A DNA stretch of 64,000 nucleotides from NCBI GenBank assembly GCA_033675545.1, contig JAWDGP010000898.1:307501-371500 (forward strand), given 5' to 3'. Every line of letters starts with the position of its first letter. Position 1 is the first letter of the stretch. A program made the position numbers and the translations under genes. This document shows positions 22,932-64,000 of this stretch, piece by piece. The notes beneath the pieces were generated by a model. The model made no database searches. It was not told the DNA's origin and saw only the letters and a list, made by a program, of their open reading frames with translations. This stretch comes from Elysia crispata. Lineage: Eukaryota > Mollusca > Gastropoda > Plakobranchidae.

Positions 22932-25900
22932 GAAAGCTAGGCAAACATACGTCTTGTCCAGCGTAAATAACTCATCTGTTCGTCTCATACTAAACTACCA
23001 GTATAAAAGGATAATGTCAAAAACACTGGTAGAGAAATGAAAAATGAAAAAAAATGCAACTTCTAAACGCCATTTAAAATTTAATATTTGAGGTGAGACG
23101 ATATGTGCGCAGAAAAACTTGAGCTTCATCCATTCAAGATTTATATGTGAACTCAAATTTTACATTCTTGTACAATCAGGGTGTTGAGTACAGATTCATT
23201 CAGTGAAAGCGCAAATCAGCTTTAAGCAAGTTTGTTCCCAAAATTTGACATGACCCGGCTTACTAAGTCAAGAAAAGTCAAACACTAGGTCATTTGTAGT
23301 CACAAAATTGGTTTTGATTCCATGCAATACAAATTAATGAGATACTTTATGCCTATCTAAATTGAAAACCAGCCCCGATTTGCAAAGCGTTAAATTTTCT
23401 GCAATACCACTCCACAGTCATTTCACTTATGACTCCAATTAGGGCTTTGCAGGTCTTATTTTTGTCCAATCAGACTCCCTCAAATGAAATATATTGTGAA
23501 AAGTTATATACAAAACACACATTACTGTATAAGTGCCATATGTTGGCCTTCCATTAATAATTCAATCACATTTCAATAGAAATTAGAATAAGGATAGGTA
23601 AAATCAGAATGATTATTCAAGTGCTCACAGCTGTCTACAAACTACTGTCAAACATAATTACTCGAATTCATAGAGAAAATTGATATGTTCAAGAAAGCTG
23701 AATTTGTTTCAAGATGACACTTTAAGTGATATTGTGTACCCTAGATTTCCTGAGGAAGTCAGATTAGTGCATTGTATCTATTTTATACTGCACCCTCTAC
23801 TTTGAAGGTGAAATACATTACCGCATTTGGTTCATGTTAGTTCAAATACAGAGAGATCACCTACCATTAGGTCTTGCACAAAAAAACAGATAAGGTGGGA
23901 TGAAAACCTTTCTAGGTTTATGTGACAAAGCGATAGTGCCAGGCTGAGGGGAAAGGGATGTCACTATGATGACTTGGGGTTCAAGAGCAGAGAGGCATTT
24001 AGCAAATACATAATTTTAGGGTATTCATGCTTGATCTTACCTTGCTGGAATGTAGCATCTTCCTAAAGCTTATATACGATAATGTACGTAAAGGCATGCA
24101 GCATATGATTTATATACAGTTGAGTCTGCTTAACTGAAAATTTTTCCACGAGGAAAAATATTTTGATTGATTGGAAACTCAAGATAAGGAATACAATGAA
24201 AAACCGGTTTACATCTAAAGCTTTAAATAGAAAAATCAAAGGGGCCTTTTCTTTAGTTTTTTTTTTTTTTTAGATCAAATGAGGTTGTAACTAATGAAAC
24301 AAAGAACAAACCCTTAAGAAGGAATAAGAAGAGAACTTCCAGCTTATGGATACAGCTTTGTGAATAAACATCAGTTAACAATCCAGAATTGGACGGAAAA
24401 AAAAATCATTAGACCCAAATCCCATTTCTCCAGCTATTTGGAGTTTGATGTTTTGAAATATGTTTCCATATTAAGAGAGATTTAAGAGGTGTTCATAAAA
24501 TTGAAACAAATCTATTATACTATAGGTTCCATCTGTCTAAATCACCCGTATTAACATCTATTGCTGTTTTTTTATTTATTTTTTTTTCAAGTACGTTTAA
24601 GGCCATATGGATCTAGAGCATTTTTAGAGAAAATTCCTTTCATTGAGATTGCCTGAATTGTGAGCACTTGCTTAGAATTTTTCTCTTTACTCTTAATTCT
24701 ACTGAAGTCAAACATTTCAATAAAAAAAAATAAGAAGAAAGCTTATTATGTCACTCACTATTGTCTCCTTTTATACTGATTGATCGTCATAATACACAGG
24801 ATGATTTAAAATTTCTGATCTTGAAATCCTGGTCCCAAAATGTAAAAGCATTTAGCCTTTGTAGAAGACCTATTACACATCTCCTTCCTTTATGTTGATT
24901 TCAAATAAGTACTAGGCTATAGCTAATGATATATCTTGTCAGTATGTATCTTTGTAAACTTAAAAATGCTGTACTACCAAGTCCATTTATTTATTGAAAG
25001 TCAAGTTCTTTTGAAATACTAAAATCGTATATCCCTATTCAGTTGTGTGATACCCTATTTCAGAAATTAAGACTAACTGTTCCATAGTTAAAAATTGCAG
25101 TTTGGAAAAAATCATATGGCCGTTGGAATCTTTACTTATGACTAGAATTGTTTGATGTATCATTAACCTTATGTTTCTTTTTTACATATATATAAAGCAC
25201 AAATCAATATAAATGTAATGCTTAGCAATGCTGGGATATTACAATTTGAGATTATATCTCAGTTGTAAATTTGTTCCCAAATCTATTTATGTGCCCTTTT
25301 CCTAAATCTATTTATGTCCCCTTTGCCTAAATCTATTTGTGTCCTCGTTTCCTAAAGCTATTTATATCCCCTTTTTTTCCAATACCTGAATTTTTATCTA
25401 TTTCTCTGAGAAACGCAAGTTGTTGTAAATTGGGCAACAAAAAGAAAAAGTCTACCAAGTACAGTTCGGAAAGCGATAAATGAGCAGTTATTTTTCCCCT
25501 TAATGAATTTCAGCTTCTTTACAAATGACGTGTATTTCAAGCAAACAATGATATGGTAGTTATTCAGATTTTGGGGTTTAGTTCACCAGGAAAATTTGTA
25601 AATGTTTTACAACCTAATTAAGAAAAGGAGGATTAGGAGAAATAGGAGCAACAGCCACAGCAGTAGAAGAGAAGGAAAACAAAAATTACAACAGAAAGGA
25701 GGAAAAAGACTATAAATGCAGAAGATGAGGAAGTGAAACAAGAAAAAGAGTATTGGGAGAAAATTCATTAATGAGGAAAATTTGCTGACAAGAAAAAAAA
25801 AAGGTGAGGAGAAGGAGAAAGAAAATTTGAAGAGAGAGTTCAGATAAATGATGAGAAGAGTAAAAGCAAGCTGATAAAAATGGAGGAAAAAGTGATAAAA

Positions 25901-26597
25901 CCAAGTAGGAAGAATTTTATTTAAGAAAGAAAAAAAATGCGAGAAAAATAGGGAGCAGGAGGAGGAGGAAAGCAGAAGAGAATAAAAAGGAGACACATGA
26001 CTCAAAAAAAAAAAAAAAGAAAACATGAAGGATCAAAATCTATTAAAATTGACTGTAAATTGCTACATTTGATAAATGCTTTTAAATAATTAAAAAAAAA
26101 ACCAGTTCACAAGGGTCAATTTTTTTTCCTATTTGTCTGTGAGGAGGTGTAGACTAACCAAATATTATTTACATGCAACTTTTTTCTTTGACTCTTCAAA
26201 AGTCAGGGAATATTTAAAAACTTCATCTAGCAAATTAACATAAAATATTTGCATAAATGAAATAAAAAATCATACCACAATACTCACAAAGATTGCTAAA
26301 AACATTCCTGATTGACATCAAAGGAGGTACTTATATATTTGAAGAGATAGATTGAGGGGAAAAAATGCAAAAAGAAAAACACTTATAGACCATCCACAAA
26401 GCACCCTTTAGCTATGCATTTCTCAGTTCACATCAGAAAATAATTCTTACGCACTTAGAATTGCCCATTTAGAATGTTTTAACTAAAATAAATTAAAAAA
26501 AAAAAAAGAACAAATTAACAATGGCAATTTTTAATCACATTGAGCATCAACCCTGTATAAGAGGAAGCTGTAAGTGAGAATCTGCCTGGTGTTTTCT
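22932..26597. other. No gene seen downstream of SHOC2
   Basis: AT-rich non-coding sequence with the purine tract at 25.6-26.0 kb. A TACAGTTGAGTCTGCTTAAC string at 24117 resembles a pogo-type end without a partner. Confidence 0.5.
25614..26030 (+). repeat. Purine-rich tract, about 415 bp
   Basis: A strongly purine-biased, non-periodic stretch (AGGAGAAAAAG-like words) on the plus strand, hence pyrimidine-rich on the SHOC2 strand. It lies about 1.1 kb beyond the SHOC2 stop. Confidence 0.8.
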
Positions 26598-26732
26598 TTT
26601 TATTTCCCCATCGCTGTTCCCAAGGTTGCAGTTTGTACGGAGGTAGCTTAAGATTTTCCTGTGTCCTGGCAAAATCCTTGAACTGAAGAACATGGAGAGG
26701 AAGCTGTAAATAAATCCTATGAAGAGTTTATT
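26598..26732 (-). terminator. Candidate SHOC2 poly(A) signals
   Basis: AATAAA hexamers on the minus strand lie at about 26732-26727 and 26603-26598, roughly 330 and 460 nt after the SHOC2 stop. They are the first ones met downstream. The region is AT-rich and further hexamers occur lower down, so the true 3' end is open. Confidence 0.25.
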
Positions 26733-27056
26733 TGCCTCTTCTAGGGATATGATACATCCTTTTGTTTGTGACTGCACCCACCAAGGCTACAAGTCCATGA
26801 AATGAACAAAAATTTTCCTTTTTTTGGGGAGGAAGGAGGAGAGCATACCAAGTTCCCTGAATTCCTTTTCAAAGAATCATACATGCACTTTCCTTCGCTC
26901 CACACAATCAATCCTTTGAGGATGAGTTATGAAGATTAAAGCAGGAACAAAATTCCTTGGATAGGAAAACATAAATTTATGAAGTGAAGGACTGAGAAAT
27001 TATGTAGAAGATAGGAACTTGAGACGAGGGGGACAGGGGTGGTATATCTGCGAGGG

Positions 27057-58586
<31,530 letters not shown>

Positions 58587-58729
58587 TGTTAAACGTTGAT
58601 AACGCACAAAACCAATTAGGTGTTGTTTCGAATTATATGAATTGTCTTACTCATAATCATATTGATCATTTTTTGTATCAACTTTGGAAGACTTGTATTT
58701 AGTTTTAGAAAACTATTACATAAGACATC
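58587..58729 (-). other. Candidate SHOC2 5' UTR part joined to coding exon 1
   Basis: A pyrimidine-rich CTTCTTCTCTGTATCAG acceptor lies 143 nt before the ATG. It is the best acceptor I can find upstream of the start, so the first coding exon may begin here. Inferred from splice-site appearance only; the transcript could also start locally. Confidence 0.3.
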
Positions 58730-61374
58730 CTGATACAGAGAAGAAGTGCTTGCTCAAAGAGATAAACCTGTATTTGAAAGACAAAAAATTGAACAATGCT
58801 AAGTCTCATTAATTAAATACATCCCAGCCCGCTTACTTCAATGACTCTGGGAGAAAAAAGGAGGATTTACATTAAAAAAAATAATCAAAATACAAATAGA
58901 AAGAGGGAAAAAAAAAAAAAAAGAAATATCTTTATCCCTCATGACTTAAAAGGGGAGGATGTATGGAGTTACTTTTAATTCTTTTTTATTTATCATGATT
59001 TGGGGAAATAAAACATACATTTTTTTCCGAAAAACATAATTGATAATTTTTACAATCCATCCAAACAAAAGAAAAAAAAATGTGACACACATAACAGGAT
59101 CTCTATTTCTTATTTTATATAAGACTCATTCTCAAAAGGTTGTGTCAATTTTTTAACTTGGGACTTAATTTTCATTTTGTATTTTTATACATAAAATGTA
59201 TGTTTCTAGTAGAGTAAGCATCCTAAGGATGGAATAAAATTATTCTAAAGATAGTTGAGCATCTCATTTTGGAAAGAAAGCTAGATTTTTCCAATATTGT
59301 TACAAATACTTAAATGAAATGATGAAACAAATTTTGCCATATTTCATAACTTTGTTTTATGAATTATGTCCCTACTTGATTTTCTAAAGATAAATTGAGT
59401 TAAATACTGTGTAATTATTCCTAAATATTTTAGAGTAAATTAAAATACTTTTGAAGGGAAAGCAAATTTTGAGTCATCTAAGTCACACATTGCCATAGAA
59501 AATTTTGTTTTTTTTCAACAGTCATTTTATAATAGTTCATTAATAAATGCTCATTTTGAGTATTTATTGTCAATATCTGTTCACATCAAACAAAATTCTT
59601 ATTTGAAACATAAAATAAATTAAAAAAAAAACTCACAATTTTTGTTCTCAGACATACTGATGACATAAATTGTTTCATCATTACATCTAAGTACTGACTA
59701 AGACAAAATACAGAACTTTGTCTCTTAAAATTGCCTTTAGGTATAACTTAACATAGATCTAGGCCTACTTAACTTATTACAAGCACCAAATTCTTATTTG
59801 AAACATAAAAAAACATAAAAACCACAATTTTGTTCTCAGACGTATTGATGACATAAATTGTGTCATCATTACATCTAAGTACTTACTAAGACAAAATATA
59901 GAACTTAACCACTTTAAATTGCCCTTACTATGTATAATTTAACATAGATCTAGGCCTACTTAAGTTATTACAAGCATCAAATGGAGAAAAATCTATCTAT
60001 ATTACAGTATTTGTAACATGGATCTAGGCTCTATATCTAGATCTAGTAGATCTATTGATCTAAACTGCCTCATACACATTCAAACTAGTTATTATCCAAA
60101 ACAAAAGCTCTCTGAACTTTAAAATTCCTTTTTAGATAAATCTATTACAGATGAAATGGATGAAATAGTTCTAGGGTATCTCAGAGGTATTGCTAGTCTT
60201 AGACATATCACGTGTCAGTGCATTTAGACAGAATGAAACAAACAAAGAAATCTTCTTCTTGGAATATTCTTTGTTCCTGCTTTTCTGAATCAATATGAAG
60301 ATCATTAAATGATAGATCTAACTATCAAGTTCTTCATCTCCTTTGCCTGAGACAAGATATGGATAGGTCTGCAGACTACATTTTCACCCAATTTAAAACC
60401 TTTTTTCTCATCAATATTGCCTTTTCCTTCATTGATAGAGGTCCCTAGACCCTGCCTCATCTTCAACTTAAGGTTTTGTGAGAGGATTTAGAGACATGAA
60501 GGCCTCTTCACAAAGTAATTACTGAAGATTTATATAATGAAAATGAAAGTAGTAAGCTGTAAACAATGCTAAAACATTTCCAGAAATATGAGAATTCTTT
60601 AGCATAAATGTACAGATTGGTTTACAAACACAATTTAATGGTTAAGACTAAGAGGAGCATCTTTACATGAGGGACTTGGGTATGCACAACGTAATTTTGT
60701 AAATCAATTTCCGGACTTTTTGGCAAGTTCATCTTTAACTCAGACAATTTCCAGACTTCTTAAAAAGTCTGCCTTTCCAGATTTATCCGGAAATTTGGCA
60801 TATCTGTGAAATCTACATGTGTTATTCAAACAGATGGCTATGAAACCAGCATATAATTTGTTACATAGAGCAATAGGCCTTGATCTAGATCTATCGAGTT
60901 TAATGCTTCATTTTTGGTTCTTTGTAAAAAACACATTCTGAAAATTAATATGAGCGAAGAAGAAATATCAATGAGTAATCCATCAAAAGTTCCATTCTAT
61001 ATCTTGCAAATAGAATAACTGAAGGAAATAAAACAAAATAAAATTAATGTGATCATTGGTGTTGAGAGGTATAGGGCCTGGAGATCTCACGCTGAGCTGC
61101 AATTCTGTGGTTTTTTTTAATTCCAGTAAGTCGTAAGCACTTTAGGAATAATCAATTTAGGTTTAAATAACAGGCCTATGTCTTCATGAAGGCAGTGTCT
61201 ATCCCCAAACGGTGTGGGGAATATTCGGGTGTGCTTATTCCCCACTGGTGTTCTCTAGTCACTTGACCCATCTATGTTCGAGGTTCCAAGCCGTGTTCGA
61301 ATATTCTATTTTTTGGGACAGCTTCCGCAAATAATTATTTATAAAAAAGTTCGTTAACAACTTTGAGAGGTGTC
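58730..61374. other. No gene seen upstream of the SHOC2 ATG
   Basis: AT-rich sequence with the 194-bp tandem duplication and several AGATCTAGGCCTAC words. It could be a 5' UTR intron of SHOC2 if the candidate first exon near 63.9 kb is real. Confidence 0.45.
59594..59980 (+). repeat. Tandem duplication, period about 194 bp
   Basis: Copy 1 (59594-59787) and copy 2 (59788-59980) share TTCTTATTTGAAACATAAA, TCATTACATCTAAGTACT and AACATAGATCTAGGCCTACT in the same order, with scattered mismatches and small gaps. Confidence 0.9.
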
Positions 61375-62106
61375 GTGTTTTCTTGCTCACCTACTTCAAT
61401 ACATTATGAGGACACCCGACTTGCCTTATTTTCCCTTTTTTTTAATACAGTCGAGTCTAAATAATTCGAATCCGGATAGTTCAAATTTTTGGATACTTTG
61501 AAGTCGATTAATTTTACCAAATATTTCTCTCTTTAAGCTTTATTAAAAAATATCGGTTAGTTCGAAGTTGGAAAGAAGGATCTGTTTAATTCGAAGCCAT
61601 CTTGACGGGTTTTTTTTTTATTCTGAAAGCAGTTTTCTTAGCTTGTAAAACAAAGAAAGTTGTGCTATGCTTGTGTGGCAAGCAATTCTGGTGTGTGTAT
61701 GTGTGTGTTCCGACTACTTATGTTACAGGCAAGAGTGTGCAATAAGACTAGTAGTAGGAGAAGAAAAGGGAAAGGGGTTGGGCCCAGTAACCAGGTGTGA
61801 ATCCCTCCACACCCGAGTACATTACTGATCTGTCACCCACATTTTTTTACTCTCTTTTCTCTATGTATCCTGATAATTCGAATTTCAGATACTTCGAAGT
61901 CCTTTTTTAATCCCAATAACTTTGAAATAACCGGACTCGACTGTATTTAAAAAATTGGATTTAAGAGTTACATTCGAATAACCCCATCTGTAATTTCCAA
62001 CTTGGTTTATGTGAAAACTTGTCTTCAGCCCCCAGAGCTTATTGATCTCAACTCTTGATGCTAGATCTAGAGTCTACTTCTACATTCACATAGCCGCCAC
62101 AAATTT
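61375..62106 (+). repeat. Dispersed repeat, copy split by the pogo-like MITE
   Basis: The left part (to 61445) and right part (from 61946) match the copy at 54.7 kb in order. The 496-bp MITE and its TA sit between them. This gives an empty-site comparison. Confidence 0.7.
61448..61943. mobile_element. Pogo/Tigger-like MITE, 496 bp
   Basis: The left end is CAGTCGAGTCTAAATAATTC; the right end read inward is CAGTCGAGTCCGGTTATTTC. TA flanks both sides (61446-61447, 61944-61945), the Tc1/mariner-pogo target. Further inside, both arms carry ATTCGAA and CTTTGAAGT words. No transposase frame. It interrupts a dispersed repeat. Confidence 0.85.
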
Positions 62107-63853
62107 AAAAACATATTATAAAAACAGGTTATCTCCCCTTCGTTACCTATGATAGTGGTCTCCCTTTCAAGTGCCTCCACTTTGTTACTTATAGTTACAG
62201 AATAATAAATTTATACAAGTTATTTAGGCAAAGAGAAAACCACACAAGTCTGAAAAGAGGTTTATCTAAACAACTTGATGTACTTCACACAAAAACACAA
62301 AACATGTGTACATACCTACAATTCTTGCTATACATGTATTTTTTTTTTTCAGCCTTACCCTCTTTTAATGGTTGGTACCATCATTACTTTTGTGGGGGAA
62401 ATTTTTCACCCCCCCCCCCCCCAAATAAAAGCCAAAAAAAAATGGCCTCATTTTAAAAAATAATGTTTTAATATTAATTATTGGAGGCTCTGAAAAGGAT
62501 GCTTTTGATTAAGGCTAGCGGCAGTGGGGAAAAACTGCACTGTTTGCCTCAAAAGATGCGAGCAACGCTAAGTTAAGTCCAGGTCTAGAAGCATGTGACA
62601 CAGTCTCCGTCCCGCCCATGCCCTTTGCAGTCATACTCTTTACTGTCACAACAGCGCAAGACCACACAAACTTAGCTAGGCTTTGTTAAGCATGCTATAC
62701 ACAGTGACTGTATTGGGTTTACAAACAAAGAGCTTTATCCCGCCCACATATCCCTATGCATCCCTTCTTTTATGGTTTCATTCAACTTTTCCCATCCACT
62801 ATGAGGTGTGGACTTTAAGAGAAAATGTCCCCAAGCCCTTGATTTTATCAGAAAATCAGTTAAACAAAGAAGGAAAAAAACGGAACTGCAGTGTGGTGTT
62901 GGCTTCAACTTAGCGGAGTCCACTGTACGTAGCAATTCAATTTTGAAATAAAGTACTGTTTTTCCAATTTGTTTTGAATGCATACATGTTTCATGTAAAT
63001 ACATAGGCCTGTAATGCCATTTCGCTGTTGATGCTGTCAAAATTCAGTACAGTCCATGCTGGCTTCAAACGAGGTCACTGGGAGAAAACATAAGCTTGCT
63101 TAATGCTGATGTGTGCTTGAGTGCCAAATAGACATTACTGCCGAGATTTTCGTGTAGAAAAGCTTCCGAGTCATTTCCCTTTACTTATTAGATACGGTCG
63201 TGTGAATGTTTGCACTGAACATTATTTTAGTAAGCCATTGTCGTTTTTTGTTTTTGTTATTTGTTATTTATTTAATTTTTTTTTTTTTAGGGGGGAGGGG
63301 TAAATATTATTTTGTTTATTTTTTTATTTGGTCAAAACAATGAATTGGAAAAAACAGGATAAAAAAGATTTGTCGATTAGTCTTTTATGAATAAAGTAAA
63401 CGTAAACTAGATCTGGTAGACATAATTTTAATAGAATTAAATATCAAGGCAGGTAAGGAAACAAACATGAAGAAAACAAAAGATGTGGACAAGATATAGA
63501 ACATGAAAAGGAAAGAGTACGTTTTAGGTATGGACGGTTTTTTACATAGAAGAAACAGTAGCACAAGTTACATAAGAGACAGAGCTGAAATAAATTAATT
63601 TTTCTTCTTTGTGTAACCCAAAGCAAAAACCAAGCCCAATCTTTTTCTATGGTCCCAGTCAAACGAAGCCCTCTTTGGTGTGTAAATTAATCTGTACCTA
63701 AAAGGAACTCTTTCCACATGAAAATAAAGAGTACATGTAATTTGATATGGGGGAGAAGGTTGTGTGTAAATCTAGCTTTGCTTACGCAAGATCAGTTGGG
63801 CTACACATACGTGTATATAGATCTCCATCTTTTGTGTTTTTTGTTTTTCTTAC
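62107..63853. other. No gene seen
   Basis: AT-rich, with a C run near 62410 and T-rich runs near 63270. It contains TTATCTCCCC-type words near 62130. No coding sequence was recognised on either strand. Confidence 0.45.
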
Positions 63854-64000
63854 ACACTCGCTGCTGCCGTGTGCGCTAGCCTGCGGCGTAGATTGTTCAA
63901 ATTTGAATGGTCATCATTGACTGTCTTATAAATATAGCGTGTGTGAAACCGAAGTTACCTTGCATAAAGGCGCGTAATTTACATAGCAAAAATTTGGTTA
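63854..64000 (-). promoter_or_regulatory. Candidate SHOC2 non-coding first exon or promoter region
   Basis: A locally GC-rich stretch with CpGs ends, on the minus strand, in a good GAGTGT/GTAAGAAA donor at 63854. Compared with the AT-rich surroundings it could be an untranslated first exon of SHOC2 running out of the window. There is no direct evidence for transcription. Confidence 0.2.

Noticed and set aside
24117-24180. A TACAGTTGAGTCTGCTTAAC string like a pogo/Tigger end (similar ones near 20760 and 32500)
   Set aside because: No inverted partner with a TA flank was found nearby, so no element can be drawn.
58587-58607. An upstream GTG start for SHOC2, adding seven residues
   Set aside because: The ATG at 58586 has a good context and gives the Met-Ser-Ser start seen in SHOC2.

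Overview
This is a window of an animal nuclear genome. It is AT-rich, has many introns, and is full of microsatellites, short inverted-repeat transposons and a degenerate hAT element. Two host genes are visible. The protein sequence shows a metazoan. The frequent TAGGCCTA and AGATCTAG words and short motifs such as GTTATCTCCCC suggest a mollusc, perhaps a gastropod. That placement is inference and needs a database search.

Main gene: the minus strand from 58586 down to 27057 carries a complete coding sequence for SHOC2 (SUR-8/SOC-2), the leucine-rich-repeat scaffold of the RAS-RAF pathway. I could place 16 coding exons. Every splice junction has a GT donor and an AG acceptor, the reading phase is kept throughout, and the total is 1842 nt (613 residues plus stop; human SHOC2 has 582). 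Introns run from about 170 bp to 6.7 kb. Possible 5' UTR exons lie at 58587-58729 and near 63854-64000, and poly(A) signals near 26.6-26.7 kb.

Second gene: on the plus strand between 551 and about 9019, six or seven exon candidates join in matching phases. They encode a basic, acidic and Ser-rich stretch that looks like a cytoplasmic tail. I do not recognise the family. It begins before the window, its 3' end is uncertain, and it converges on SHOC2.

Mobile DNA: a 3.56-kb hAT transposon with a broken BED-finger transposase sits in SHOC2 intron 10 (38827-42387). A LINE reverse-transcriptase fragment (28089-28455) and an 804-bp CAGGG-ended element (29557-30360) sit in intron 15. A PIF/Harbinger-like MITE lies downstream of SHOC2 (22349-22928). 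A 1.58-kb element in a TA repeat (56046-57628) and a 171-bp MITE (57772-57942) sit in intron 1. Upstream of the SHOC2 ATG, a pogo/Tigger-like MITE (61448-61943) is inserted into one copy of a dispersed repeat whose other copy, at 54.7 kb, is uninterrupted.

Simple repeats: the first 17 kb is dominated by microsatellites (CTA, GAA, GA/CT, ATT, TAG/CAG), some hundreds of bases long. These produce many long but meaningless open frames. I saw no RNA gene, no CRISPR array, no retroviral element and no convincing new multi-gene system.
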